From NCBI RefSeq assembly GCF_003313325.1, contig NZ_QMHQ01000001.1:620001-684000 (forward strand): DNA of 64,000 nucleotides. The letters are read 5' to 3'. The DNA comes from Pedobacter namyangjuensis (GTDB lineage Bacteria > Bacteroidota > Bacteroidia > Sphingobacteriales > Sphingobacteriaceae). Position numbers and translations under genes: made by a program. Positions 9,444 to 16,775 of the stretch are shown here, piece by piece. Position 1 is the first letter of the stretch. The number at the start of each line of letters is the position of its first letter. The notes under the pieces are model-generated. The model made no database searches, was not told where the DNA came from, and saw only the letters and a program-made list of their open reading frames with translations.

Positions 9444-9767
9444 TTAATCCATCGCATGCAACCTTACTTTTAAGCCATCCATTTTGGGGCTTAGTTGCAA
9501 TTGGCATGCAAGCCTAGAGTTTGGCAGAAGGTCTGGTAATGTATCTAACATTGCGTATTCGTCGTCTGTCATTTCGTTAAGCTTTTCTTCACCTTCCATT
9601 ACGTCAACGCAACAAGTGGCGCATAAAGCCATGCCACCACAAGTTGCTAAAATATCGTATTCGCTAGCCTTTAGAAATTCCATTAAACTTAGGCCCATAT
9701 CTGTTGGAGCTACAAGTTCCGAAGTATTTCCTTCTCTATCTTCTACAACAATATTAATATCACTCAT
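9444..9767 (-). CDS. 2Fe-2S ferredoxin
   Basis: A 107-residue soluble ferredoxin of the adrenodoxin/plant-type fold. The cluster ligands are Cys43, Cys49, Cys52 (in CGGMALCATC) and Cys88 (RLACQL), the C-x5-C-x2-C-x35-C spacing of vertebrate/bacterial-type 2Fe-2S ferredoxins. It lies 35 bp downstream of the flavoprotein reductase gene on the same strand, so the pair probably passes electrons from NADPH to the ferredoxin. The final acceptor is unknown: no P450 or Fe-S assembly gene is adjacent. Confidence 0.92.
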   Translation of the reverse strand: MSDINIVVEDREGNTSELVAPTDMGLSLMEFLKASEYDILATCGGMALCATCCVDVMEGEEKLNEMTDDEYAMLDTLPDLLPNSRLACQLQLSPKMDGLKVRLHAMD

Positions 9768-9802
9768 TATAAATATTTTCTTTCCCTTTAGGGGCTGGGG
9801 GT

Positions 9803-10813
9803 TTAAAATTCAGCTACGCCGTTCACGGTAGTATATTTCATGGTGTATTTTACACCTGGGTTCATATACTGGTAAGCACTATGACTCATCAATGCTGCTT
9901 CGTGAAATCCGCACAAAATTAACTTTAATTTATTAGTATAGGTATTAATATCTCCAATTGCGTAAATACCCGGGATATTAGTGCTATAATCGTCTGTATT
10001 GACCTCGATAGCACTCTTGCTAATGTTTAAGTTCCATTGCTCTATAGGGCCTAATTTAGGGCTTAAACCAAATAAAGGAATTAAGTGGTCTGCTTCGAAA
10101 ACAGATTTTTCCATGGTACGGTTGTGAATCACTTCCACACGCTCTAATTTTCCTTCGCCAGATACAGAATTTAAATTGCTGTTTAACACTAGGTTAATTT
10201 TTCCAGCTTCTGCCAACTCCATTACTTTGTTAACCGAATCAGGTGCACCGCGGAAGCTTTCGCTACGGTGAATTAAAGTTAATTCAGATACTACATCAGC
10301 CAAGAAAATGGTCCAGTCTAAGGCAGAGTCGCCACCGCCGGCTATTACCATTTTCTGACCACGGTATTTCTCAGGATCTAAAATCATATAATTTACACCG
10401 CGACCATTTTCAAAGTCTTCTAAACCAGCAACAGCAGGTTTACGAGGTTCGAAACAGCCCAAACCACCAGCAATTACTACAACTTTAGCTTCAATAATAG
10501 TTCCCATGTTTGTGGTAAGCACAAAATCAGCTTCGCCACGTTTTTCTAAACCTTCAATTCTTTCACCTAAAGTATAGCCTGGGTGAAATGGTTTTGCTTG
10601 CTCTACCAAGTTATCAATTAACTCTTGAGCTAAAACCGTAGGATAACCAGGGATGTCGTATATAGGTTTTTTAGGATATATTTCAGACAACTGACCACCA
10701 ACTTGCGGAAGGTAATCAATTAGATGGCAACGCATTTTTAACAAACCTGCTTCGAAAATTGCAAAAAGGCCCACTGGACCAGCGCCAATAATGGCTATAT
10801 CAGTAGAGATCAT
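9803..10813 (-). CDS. Ferredoxin--NADP reductase-like FAD oxidoreductase (thioredoxin-reductase fold)
   Basis: A 336-residue flavoprotein. The FAD-binding GAGPVG is at residues 10-15, the NAD(P)-binding AGGGDSALDW at 158-167 and the second FAD motif YAIGDINTY near 285. The redox CxxC of thioredoxin reductase is missing (a single Cys120 lies nearby), so it belongs with the YumC-type ferredoxin/flavodoxin--NADP reductases. It is the first gene of a two-gene unit with the 2Fe-2S ferredoxin, which supports the call. The start ATG is at 10813. Confidence 0.88.
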   Translation of the reverse strand: MISTDIAIIGAGPVGLFAIFEAGLLKMRCHLIDYLPQVGGQLSEIYPKKPIYDIPGYPTVLAQELIDNLVEQAKPFHPGYTLGERIEGLEKRGEADFVLTTNMGTIIEAKVVVIAGGLGCFEPRKPAVAGLEDFENGRGVNYMILDPEKYRGQKMVIAGGGDSALDWTIFLADVVSELTLIHRSESFRGAPDSVNKVMELAEAGKINLVLNSNLNSVSGEGKLERVEVIHNRTMEKSVFEADHLIPLFGLSPKLGPIEQWNLNISKSAIEVNTDDYSTNIPGIYAIGDINTYTNKLKLILCGFHEAALMSHSAYQYMNPGVKYTMKYTTVNGVAEF

Positions 10814-10976
10814 GGTTTAAAATTTGTGCGAATTTACGAAATTAAAATGTAATCCTTTTCTTATTTAGATGTATTCTATATAAACTGAGGCGGAGTTGAC
10901 AAACTTATTTCAATATATTCGTGTTAGTGATAGGAATTATTAGCTGTTGACGGTTATTTTTACTATTTTATTGTTG

Positions 10977-11657
10977 ATGCCCGAATTAGAATACTTGATT
11001 TTATTTATGCTCTTCTTTGCTGTTTGGGCATCTTGTTTCATTATTGGTGGCAGGTCTTGGCAAATGACAGCTGCATTTATTCCGATGTCTATAGCGTCGT
11101 TTTTTTATTATGATACAAACACACAGTGGAATTGGTTGCTTTTAATTCCTATGCTTCCTGTAACCGTCCTAGACATTCATGTTGTTTTAAGCAAACCGAA
11201 ATTTAGGGGTTTTACTAGCTACTTAAATTACTTATTGATTATTCCGTTTTTGATTGTTTATTTTTATAACGCATCTAATTTTAAAGAATCTGAGACATGG
11301 CTGGGCATTGTTTTTGATCATTTTTTCTCTTGTTTAATTATCATTTTTGTGAGTAAGGTCTGGATTTCGAACATTGTACTTTTATTTGTGAATAGACTCT
11401 GGAGTGCGGATAAAAATGTAATGCGTACCAGATTAAATGACGTATATATAACTGGAACCGGAAGAACGAAGACTTTTAACGCATCAATATATCAGTTAGG
11501 TGCGGTTGAAATTTCTGGCTTTTTTTACCAATATGTTAGGTTTAAAAAGATTAGGCCAGACGAGGAAATTGAATTAACCATAAAAACGGGTTGGTTAGGT
11601 ACAGAATATATCGCAGGTTTTCCGAAAGTATTAAATCGAAGCAGGGTAAAATCTTAG
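10977..11657 (+). CDS. Conserved integral membrane protein of unknown function
   Basis: ATG 10977 gives 226 residues (MPELEYLILFMLFF...). An upstream TTG would add ten residues. Four or five hydrophobic segments occupy residues about 4-150, followed by a soluble C-terminal part of about 80 residues (TRLNDVYITGTG, YQLGAVEISGFFYQYVRF, EIELTIKTGWLGTEYIAGFP). No catalytic or transport motif was recognised. It lies in tandem upstream of the LpxH-type hydrolase, separated by 61 bp that contain that gene's own candidate promoter. The function is unknown. Confidence 0.7.
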   Translation: MPELEYLILFMLFFAVWASCFIIGGRSWQMTAAFIPMSIASFFYYDTNTQWNWLLLIPMLPVTVLDIHVVLSKPKFRGFTSYLNYLLIIPFLIVYFYNASNFKESETWLGIVFDHFFSCLIIIFVSKVWISNIVLLFVNRLWSADKNVMRTRLNDVYITGTGRTKTFNASIYQLGAVEISGFFYQYVRFKKIRPDEEIELTIKTGWLGTEYIAGFPKVLNRSRVKS

Positions 11658-11702
11658 TGTTGTGCTATTGTGCAAGCTAATGATTGGTTTAAGCTTTTTC
11701 CG

Positions 11703-11710
11703 TAACTTTG
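11703..11710 (+). promoter_or_regulatory. Candidate promoter -7 box (TAACTTTG)
   Basis: An exact match to TAnnTTTG, 8 bp before the lpxH start codon, implying a very short leader. No convincing -33 TTG is at the ideal spacing. Confidence 0.5.
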
Positions 11711-11718
11711 CTTAACAA

Positions 11719-12471
11719 ATGGCAAAAAACATTTATTTCGCATCAGATTTCCATTTAGGAGCGCCTACATATAATGAAAGTCGTTTACGTGAGGCACGTA
11801 TTGTAAATTGGTTAAATTTTATTACGCCGACGTGTAGTGAGCTTTTTTTAATGGGCGACGTGTTTGATTTCTGGTTTGAATACGGTAAAGTGATACCTAA
11901 AGGGTTTGTGCGATTGCAAGGTAAGCTGGCAGAAATGGCAGATGCAGGCATTAAAATCTATTTCTTTAAGGGCAACCACGATATGTGGGTAGATGACTAT
12001 TTTACCAAAGAAATTGGCTTGGAAATTATCAGCGACGAACTTGTAATTGAAAGAAACGGCAAGCGCTTTTTTCTTCACCACGGCGATGGCTTAGGCCCTG
12101 GAGATAGCAAATACAAATTTTTAAGAAAGGTTTTTAGGAATAAATTTTGCCAATGGCTGTTTTCTGTACTACCGCCACGAGTTGGGATGTTTGTAGCAAA
12201 CGGTTGGTCTAATAAAAGTAGAAAGATTGGATCTAAAAAAATTGTTTTTCTTGGCGATGAAAATGAATGGCTAGCAATTTTTGCCAAAGAGCAATTGCAA
12301 AGAGAACATTACGATTACTTTATTTTTGGACATAGACACTTGCCATTGGATATTAAGCTAAATGATAAAAGCAGGTATGTGAATATTGGCGAATGGTTAA
12401 ATTACCAGTCGTACGGGGTTTTTGACGGACAAGAATTAAGGTTGGAGTACTTTGAAAAAAGCATTAGCTAG
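11719..12471 (+). CDS. lpxH: UDP-2,3-diacylglucosamine diphosphatase (LpxH-type metallophosphoesterase)
   Basis: A 250-residue calcineurin-like phosphoesterase. The metal ligands are in order: Asp10 and His12 (ASDFHLG), Asp47 (MGDVFDFW), Asn86 and His87 (GNHDMW), then HHGDGLGPGD and FGHRHLP near the C terminus. The DVFDFWFEY and GDGL elements fit LpxH, which cleaves UDP-2,3-diacylglucosamine to lipid X in lipid A synthesis on the cytoplasmic membrane face. The length suits the family. A Bacteroidota LpxH paralogue of different specificity cannot be excluded from sequence alone. A heptamer-periodic tract begins directly after its stop codon. Confidence 0.8.
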   Translation: MAKNIYFASDFHLGAPTYNESRLREARIVNWLNFITPTCSELFLMGDVFDFWFEYGKVIPKGFVRLQGKLAEMADAGIKIYFFKGNHDMWVDDYFTKEIGLEIISDELVIERNGKRFFLHHGDGLGPGDSKYKFLRKVFRNKFCQWLFSVLPPRVGMFVANGWSNKSRKIGSKKIVFLGDENEWLAIFAKEQLQREHYDYFIFGHRHLPLDIKLNDKSRYVNIGEWLNYQSYGVFDGQELRLEYFEKSIS

Positions 12472-12499
12472 TTAGTGTTTAGTAGTTGGGCGTTGACTT
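12472..12499 (+). repeat. Weak 7-bp-periodic tract directly after the lpxH stop
   Basis: Four consecutive 7-bp units begin at the base after the stop codon. The first two (TTAGTGT, TTAGTAG) are nearly identical, and the next two keep TTG at the start. It is degenerate alone, but the position matches clearer tracts after prfA, sdhA and sdhB. Confidence 0.45.
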
Positions 12500-12522
12500 G
12501 CTAAAACTGAGATTTTTTTCGT

Positions 12523-12530
12523 TATTTTTG
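12523..12530 (+). promoter_or_regulatory. Candidate prfA promoter -7 box (TATTTTTG)
   Basis: An exact TAnnTTTG match with TTG at 12498-12500 as a possible -33 element (spacing 22, slightly long). It would give prfA a leader of about 150 nt that includes the dispersed repeat at 12559. Confidence 0.5.
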
Positions 12531-12558
12531 CAAGCTTTATTGCAATGGTGTTTGTTTT

Positions 12559-12671
12559 ATAAACCCGATTGCAGTGAAAGACGTAAATTTTTAATTAGCG
12601 TAGCGATTTAAAATTTACTTTGTAACGAAAAGCGGGGCTGAAGAAATAGAAAGCTGTAACGCTGATTTTCA
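12559..12671 (+). repeat. Dispersed intergenic repeat, copy 1
   Basis: The 5' block ATAAACCCGATTGC and 3' block GTAACGAAAAGCGGGGCTGA recur, with variable cores, at 23174-23263 (inverted), 40721-40850 and, degenerately, 36903-37008 (inverted). This copy occupies the apparent 5' leader of prfA. No open frame or recognisable transposase is linked to it. Confidence 0.6.
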
Positions 12672-12688
12672 AAAAAGATTTAGAGATT

Positions 12689-13762
12689 ATGTTAGAAAAA
12701 TTAGAAGCGATAAAATTGCGTTGGGAAGATGTAGAAGAGCAATTGAGTAATCCGGATACGGTTCAGGATATGAAACGTTTTGCCGCTTTAAACAAAGAAT
12801 ATAAAGACTTGGGCAAAATTGTGGATTCTTATAAAATCTACAAAAATGTGATGAGCAATATTGATGCGAACAAGGAGATATTGGCTACTGAAAAGGATGC
12901 TGAGATGCGTGAAATGGCTAAGGAAGAGCTTGATCTGTTGTTGGTGCAACAGGAGGAGTTGGAGGAAAGCGTTCGTTTAATGTTGATTCCGAAAGATCCT
13001 GAGGACTCGAAAAATGCTGTTTTTGAGATTAGGGGCGGTACCGGAGGTGATGAGGCTGCTTTATTTGCGGGCGATTTATACCGTATGTATACGCGTTATT
13101 TCGAAACCAAAGGCTGGCGTGTAGAAACTGTTGATGTAACGGAAGGTACTGCCGGCGGCTATAAAGAGGTTATTTTGAAAGTTAGTGGCGAGGATGTTTA
13201 CGGCTTGTTAAAATACGAGTCGGGCGTGCATCGTGTACAGCGTGTGCCTGATACGGAAACCCAAGGTCGTGTACATACTTCGGCAGCATCTGTTGCTGTT
13301 TTGCCAGAGGCTGAGGAAATCGATTTGTATATTAACCCAGCTGATATCGATTTACAAACATCTCGTTCTGGTGGTGCTGGAGGACAAAATGTAAACAAGG
13401 TTGAAACCAAGGTGCAGTTAACGCACAGGCCATCGGGTATCGTTGTTGTTTGTCAGCAAGAGCGTTCTCAATTGGGCAACCGTATTATTGCAATGGAGAT
13501 GTTGCGTAGTAAGTTGTACGATATAGAATTGCAGAAGAAAAATGGAGACATTGCGGCTAAACGTAAAACGATGGTATCAACAGGTGATAGATCGGCGAAG
13601 ATTAGAACTTATAATTATCCGCAGGGTAGGGTTACCGATCATCGAATTGGTTTAACACTTTATAACTTGAATAATGTTATGGACGGTAACGTACAGGAAT
13701 TGATTGATGCGCTTCAATTTGCTGAAAATGCGGAGAAAATGAAAGAAGGAGCGGTAATTTAG
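12689..13762 (+). CDS. prfA: Peptide chain release factor 1
   Basis: A 357-residue class I release factor. The universal GGQ is at residues 231-233 ([11 protein letters not shown]) and the stop-codon-recognising loop carries PDT in [14 protein letters not shown], the P-x-T type of RF1 (UAA/UAG) rather than the SPF of RF2. The N-terminal helical domain and GGTGGDEA segment are intact. It acts on the ribosome to hydrolyse peptidyl-tRNA. The gene is monocistronic with a long leader, ends in TAG (a codon RF1 itself reads), and is followed by a heptamer-periodic tract and tRNA-Asp. Confidence 0.97.
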   Translation: MLEKLEAIKLRWEDVEEQLSNPDTVQDMKRFAALNKEYKDLGKIVDSYKIYKNVMSNIDANKEILATEKDAEMREMAKEELDLLLVQQEELEESVRLMLIPKDPEDSKNAVFEIRGGTGGDEAALFAGDLYRMYTRYFETKGWRVETVDVTEGTAGGYKEVILKVSGEDVYGLLKYESGVHRVQRVPDTETQGRVHTSAASVAVLPEAEEIDLYINPADIDLQTSRSGGAGGQNVNKVETKVQLTHRPSGIVVVCQQERSQLGNRIIAMEMLRSKLYDIELQKKNGDIAAKRKTMVSTGDRSAKIRTYNYPQGRVTDHRIGLTLYNLNNVMDGNVQELIDALQFAENAEKMKEGAVI

Positions 13763-13795
13763 GGGCAACGATTAAAGAATAAGGAGCAAAGATTG
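13761..13795 (+). repeat. Five 7-bp units starting in the prfA stop codon
   Basis: Five consecutive heptamers follow the pattern A-N-G-A/G-N-C/T-A/G (AGGGGCA, ACGATTA, AAGAATA, AGGAGCA, AAGATTG). Positions 1 and 3 are invariant. The tract starts in the last two bases of the TAG stop. It is not a hairpin terminator. Confidence 0.6.
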
Positions 13796-13866
13796 ATTTA
13801 CGGATTTGTTTCTTTTAAATTTTTCAGTCTGATAAACAATAGGTTGCAAAAATTTTAAAATAATTA

Positions 13867-13896
13867 TTGTAAATTTAATTTAAGTCGCTATATTTG
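13867..13896 (+). promoter_or_regulatory. Promoter of tRNA-Asp
   Basis: TTG at 13867-13869, a 19-bp spacer, and TATATTTG at 13889-13896 match the -33/-7 arrangement of Bacteroidota housekeeping promoters. The mature tRNA begins 39 bp downstream. Confidence 0.6.
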
Positions 13897-13934
13897 CAAT
13901 CCCGAAACGAAAGAGATTTTGTTTTAAGGAAAAC

Positions 13935-14008
13935 GGACCGGTAGTTCAGCTGGTTAGAATGCCGCCCTGTCACGGCGGAGGTCGCGGGTTCGAGTCCCGT
14001 CCGGTCCG
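13935..14008 (+). tRNA. tRNA-Asp (anticodon GTC)
   Basis: A full cloverleaf: acceptor stem GGACCGG/CCGGTCC, D-arm with AGTTCAGCTGGTTAGA, anticodon stem CCGCC/GGCGG around loop CTGTCAC (anticodon GTC), and T-arm GCGGG-TTCGAGT-CCCGT. The discriminator base is G. The full CCA is not encoded (only G then CA follow). A terminator-like hairpin begins at 14010. Confidence 0.97.
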
Positions 14009-14009
14009 C

Positions 14010-14041
14010 AAAAGCTTCAACAGAAATGTTGGAGCTTTTTT
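14010..14041 (+). terminator. Terminator of tRNA-Asp
   Basis: AAAAGCTTCAACA pairs with TGTTGGAGCTTTT (one mismatch) around a GAAA loop and is followed by a T-run. It starts directly after the tRNA 3' end. Confidence 0.85.
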
Positions 14042-14149
14042 GTTTCATAGCTTTGTCGTTTGATTATTATTGCCTAATTATTCGCAAATATTAACTCTAT
14101 AAAAATGGTTCGAAAAATTTGAACATATTTGTTTATCAATTTAACCATT

Positions 14150-15829
14150 ATGAAAGTTATTGCCAGACTAGTTTTTGTGTTGAGTGTTTTAGCATTAAGT
14201 AGCCAAGCGGGTGCTCAGACAGCAAATCAGCAAAAAAAATATTCGAAAGCTGAAATTTTACGTGGTACATTAACGCCAGAACGAACTTGGTGGGATGTGC
14301 AACGATATGAAATTGCATTTAAGCCTGATTTTAATGATAAAAGCCTCGCAGGCTCAAACGAGATTGCTTATAAGGTTATAAAAGCTAACGATGGCAAAAT
14401 TCAAATGCAGATCGATCTGCAAAATCCTTTGGTAATTGATAGTGTAATTTATAATGGTAAAAGGAAAATAGCTTTTGCTAAGAAGGAAAGCGTTTGGTAT
14501 TTAACGGTTCCAGCGCAAAAAGTTGGCGAAACAAATAAGGTTAATATTTTCTATCATGGAAAGGTGCATCAGGCTATTAGGGCACCTTGGGATGGTGGTT
14601 TTATTTTTGGCTTAGATTCTTTAGCTAGACCATGGATGACGGTTGCCTGCCAAGGTTTAGGTGCTTCTATCTGGTTTCCTAACAAAGACCATCAAAGTGA
14701 TGAGCCAGATAAAGGTGCGTCTTTAACCATGACCGTTCCGGATAGTTTGGTGGCGGTTGGTAACGGACGTCTGGTTTATAAAAAACCTGGTACCGATGGC
14801 ACAACTACTTACAAATACAATGTAAATAGTGCAATTAACAATTACTGCATCATTCCTTACATTGGTAAATACGTAAACTTTAACGAGGTTTATAAAGGAG
14901 AAAAAGGTCCGTTAGATGTAAACTACTGGGTTTTGGATTATAACCTGTCAAAGGCTAAAACCTATTTCCCAGACCAGGTGCACAAAATGTTCAAAGCTTT
15001 TGAGCATTGGTTTGGTCCTTATCCGTTTTACGAAGATGGCTACCAGCTTATAGATGCTTCACATACAGGTATGGAACACCAGTCGGCGGTTTCTTACGGC
15101 AATAATTACAAGTTTGGCTATCGTGGTAGAGATGCATCTGGTTATGGCTGGGGCATGAAATTCGATTTTATCATTATCCACGAAAGTGGTCATGAATGGT
15201 TTGGAAATAACATTACTACAAACGATTTAGCAGACATGTGGGTGCACGAAGGTTTTACCAATTACAGCGAAACACTTTTTGTAGATTATCATTTTGGCGA
15301 GCAAGCCGGTAACGAATATAATTATGGTATTAGAAAAGGCATTAGAAATGATAAGCCAATCATTACAGATTATAACGTAAATGCCCAAGGTAGTGGCGAT
15401 ATGTATCCAAAAGGTGGAAATATGTTGCATTCCATTAGGCACGGCTTAAATAATGATGTGCTTTTTAGAAATATTTTACGAGGACTAAACAAGAAATTTT
15501 ATCATAAAACGGTTACTTCCGCACAAGTTGAGGCTTACATTTCTGAAATGGCAAAATTCAACTACGTTAAAGTTTTTGATCAGTATTTACGCACTACACA
15601 AATACCTACATTTAACTTTTTGGTAGAAAACGGCAAGTTGACTTATCGTTATAGCAACAGCGTTGATGGATTTAATATGCCTTTAACTTTAAAGGATGGA
15701 GCTACAGTTATAAAATTATTGCCAACCACTGCAGCAAAAACTTTAGTGTTAAAACCTGGTGAGGAAAAACTTTTTACTGTTGATGCGATAGAGAAGACGT
15801 TTTATGTGAAAGCGGTTAATTCTAAATAA
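14150..15829 (+). CDS. M1 family metallopeptidase (aminopeptidase N-like), exported
   Basis: ATG 14150 gives 559 residues with a signal peptide (MKVIARLVFVLSVLALSSQA, cleavage near AGAQ). The zinc site is HESGH at 344-348 with Glu367 in WVHEGFTNYSE, the usual HEXXH-18-E of M1 enzymes. The substrate motif usually written GxMEN appears as GMEHQ. The N-terminal beta-saddle domain (about 40-210) is present, and the C-terminal helical domain is short, as in compact Bacteroidota M1 enzymes. It probably trims peptides in the periplasm. It is convergent with the next gene with no intergenic base: its TAA ends at 15829 and the opposing stop begins at 15830. Confidence 0.9.
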   Translation: MKVIARLVFVLSVLALSSQAGAQTANQQKKYSKAEILRGTLTPERTWWDVQRYEIAFKPDFNDKSLAGSNEIAYKVIKANDGKIQMQIDLQNPLVIDSVIYNGKRKIAFAKKESVWYLTVPAQKVGETNKVNIFYHGKVHQAIRAPWDGGFIFGLDSLARPWMTVACQGLGASIWFPNKDHQSDEPDKGASLTMTVPDSLVAVGNGRLVYKKPGTDGTTTYKYNVNSAINNYCIIPYIGKYVNFNEVYKGEKGPLDVNYWVLDYNLSKAKTYFPDQVHKMFKAFEHWFGPYPFYEDGYQLIDASHTGMEHQSAVSYGNNYKFGYRGRDASGYGWGMKFDFIIIHESGHEWFGNNITTNDLADMWVHEGFTNYSETLFVDYHFGEQAGNEYNYGIRKGIRNDKPIITDYNVNAQGSGDMYPKGGNMLHSIRHGLNNDVLFRNILRGLNKKFYHKTVTSAQVEAYISEMAKFNYVKVFDQYLRTTQIPTFNFLVENGKLTYRYSNSVDGFNMPLTLKDGATVIKLLPTTAAKTLVLKPGEEKLFTVDAIEKTFYVKAVNSK

Positions 15830-16258
15830 TTATTTCATCCTTTTAGGGAGGAAGGTTAAGATTAATCCTTTGAAGTTAGCTAGCATATCCCAAAATTTTC
15901 TGTTGCTATCTACATCGGCTTCGCCGCAGTCTATTGTATCGCTACGTGTGATGATGAAATCGGCGAAATTTTCGACTAGTTTTAGTTTAATAAGGTTTTT
16001 CATCGCCCTGGCAAAATAACTGGCATATACGTGGCCCCATATTTCTATTGCGAGCGAATCGGTAGAGATATCGAGCTCTTTGCTAAAAAGTGTTACATAG
16101 TCTGATTTTATTAAAGCTACTAAAGCATCGGATCGCTCTTCTATATTTTCAGATAAAAATTTTCGTAAGGCATGAGGTTTTTTAACCCTGATAAGTTTTT
16201 CATTAAATTCTACCAAAAGCTTATGCCCGTGTAGTTGATATGTTTTTTCCATTGGCAT
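15830..16258 (-). CDS. Conserved hypothetical protein downstream of a DUF5655 gene
   Basis: 142 residues from ATG 16258, or 140 from the ATG at 16252 (MEKTYQLHGHKLL). It has no signal peptide or membrane span and a mixed alpha/beta composition with a helical centre. Its 5' end overlaps the 3' end of the upstream gene by 32-38 bp, which implies translational coupling. No family was recognised. It is probably cytosolic and functions with the DUF5655 protein. Confidence 0.65.
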   Translation of the reverse strand: MPMEKTYQLHGHKLLVEFNEKLIRVKKPHALRKFLSENIEERSDALVALIKSDYVTLFSKELDISTDSLAIEIWGHVYASYFARAMKNLIKLKLVENFADFIITRSDTIDCGEADVDSNRKFWDMLANFKGLILTFLPKRMK

Positions 16259-16649
16259 AGGCTTTTCTAAAATATTCCGTTACTTCTTCATTAAAATCGC
16301 TAAGCGTCATTATTCTTAAATGATGGTTATATTGATTGCTCCCTGGTACTAAAGCTATCTTCCGAAAACACAAATTTTCGGCAAAAGGTTCGTTAAAGGG
16401 TAGAACAATATCTATAAAATTTTTGCCCAGTTTAATGATATATGCAAAAGCAGTATCCGATGCAATTACCATCATCGACTTTGTTTCCCTTAAAATTATT
16501 GGCCCAATCTTTTCAAGTGTTGATAACAACTCTCTATAAAGCGCTAAGGATACTTCTGTTTTTCCACTTAAAAAATTATTCGTGCTATCGCAAAAGTGAT
16601 TTTGATTTGTAATTTTAAAAGTACTATTGCAGTTTGGGCAGGTCCACAT
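16221..16649 (-). CDS. DUF5655 domain protein with N-terminal zinc-ribbon-like start
   Basis: 142 residues beginning MWTCPNCNSTF, with an incomplete zinc-knuckle-like pattern (CPNC, then C19 in NHFCDST). The remainder (LSTLEKIGPIILRETKSMM, AYIIKLGKNFIDIVLPF, HHLRIMTLSDFNEEVTEYF) fits DUF5655, a small fold of unknown activity related to transport/DNA-binding-like domains. It is transcribed leftward with the overlapping gene 15830-16258. Its start faces the divergent GH109-like gene across 126 bp. Confidence 0.7.
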   Translation of the reverse strand: MWTCPNCNSTFKITNQNHFCDSTNNFLSGKTEVSLALYRELLSTLEKIGPIILRETKSMMVIASDTAFAYIIKLGKNFIDIVLPFNEPFAENLCFRKIALVPGSNQYNHHLRIMTLSDFNEEVTEYFRKAYANGKNISTTRA

Positions 16650-16672
16650 TAGCTTTATTTTTAATGTTTTAA

Positions 16673-16686
16673 CAAACGTTTGCGCA
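16673..16686. promoter_or_regulatory. LacI-family operator candidate (CAAACGTTTGCGCA)
   Basis: A perfect 10-bp palindrome CAAACGTTTG extended by CGCA. The identical 14-mer occurs only once more in the regions examined, 64 bp upstream of the lacI-family gene at 18183-19196. It lies 90 bp upstream of the oxidoreductase ATG and 24 bp upstream of the divergent DUF5655 gene. Confidence 0.7.
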
Positions 16687-16775
16687 GTGTTTAATGACTT
16701 AAATTTATACTATCGGCGCTAAAAAAATTATATCTTCACAAACTAACCAAATAATTTACGATTTCATAACAACAG

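Noticed and set aside
9484-9831. A 115-residue open frame on the plus strand
   Set aside because: It is antisense to the ferredoxin gene, whose cluster-binding cysteines are intact.
10947-10976. A TTG start adding ten residues to the membrane protein
   Set aside because: ATG 10977 lies just downstream and leaves the first membrane segment complete.
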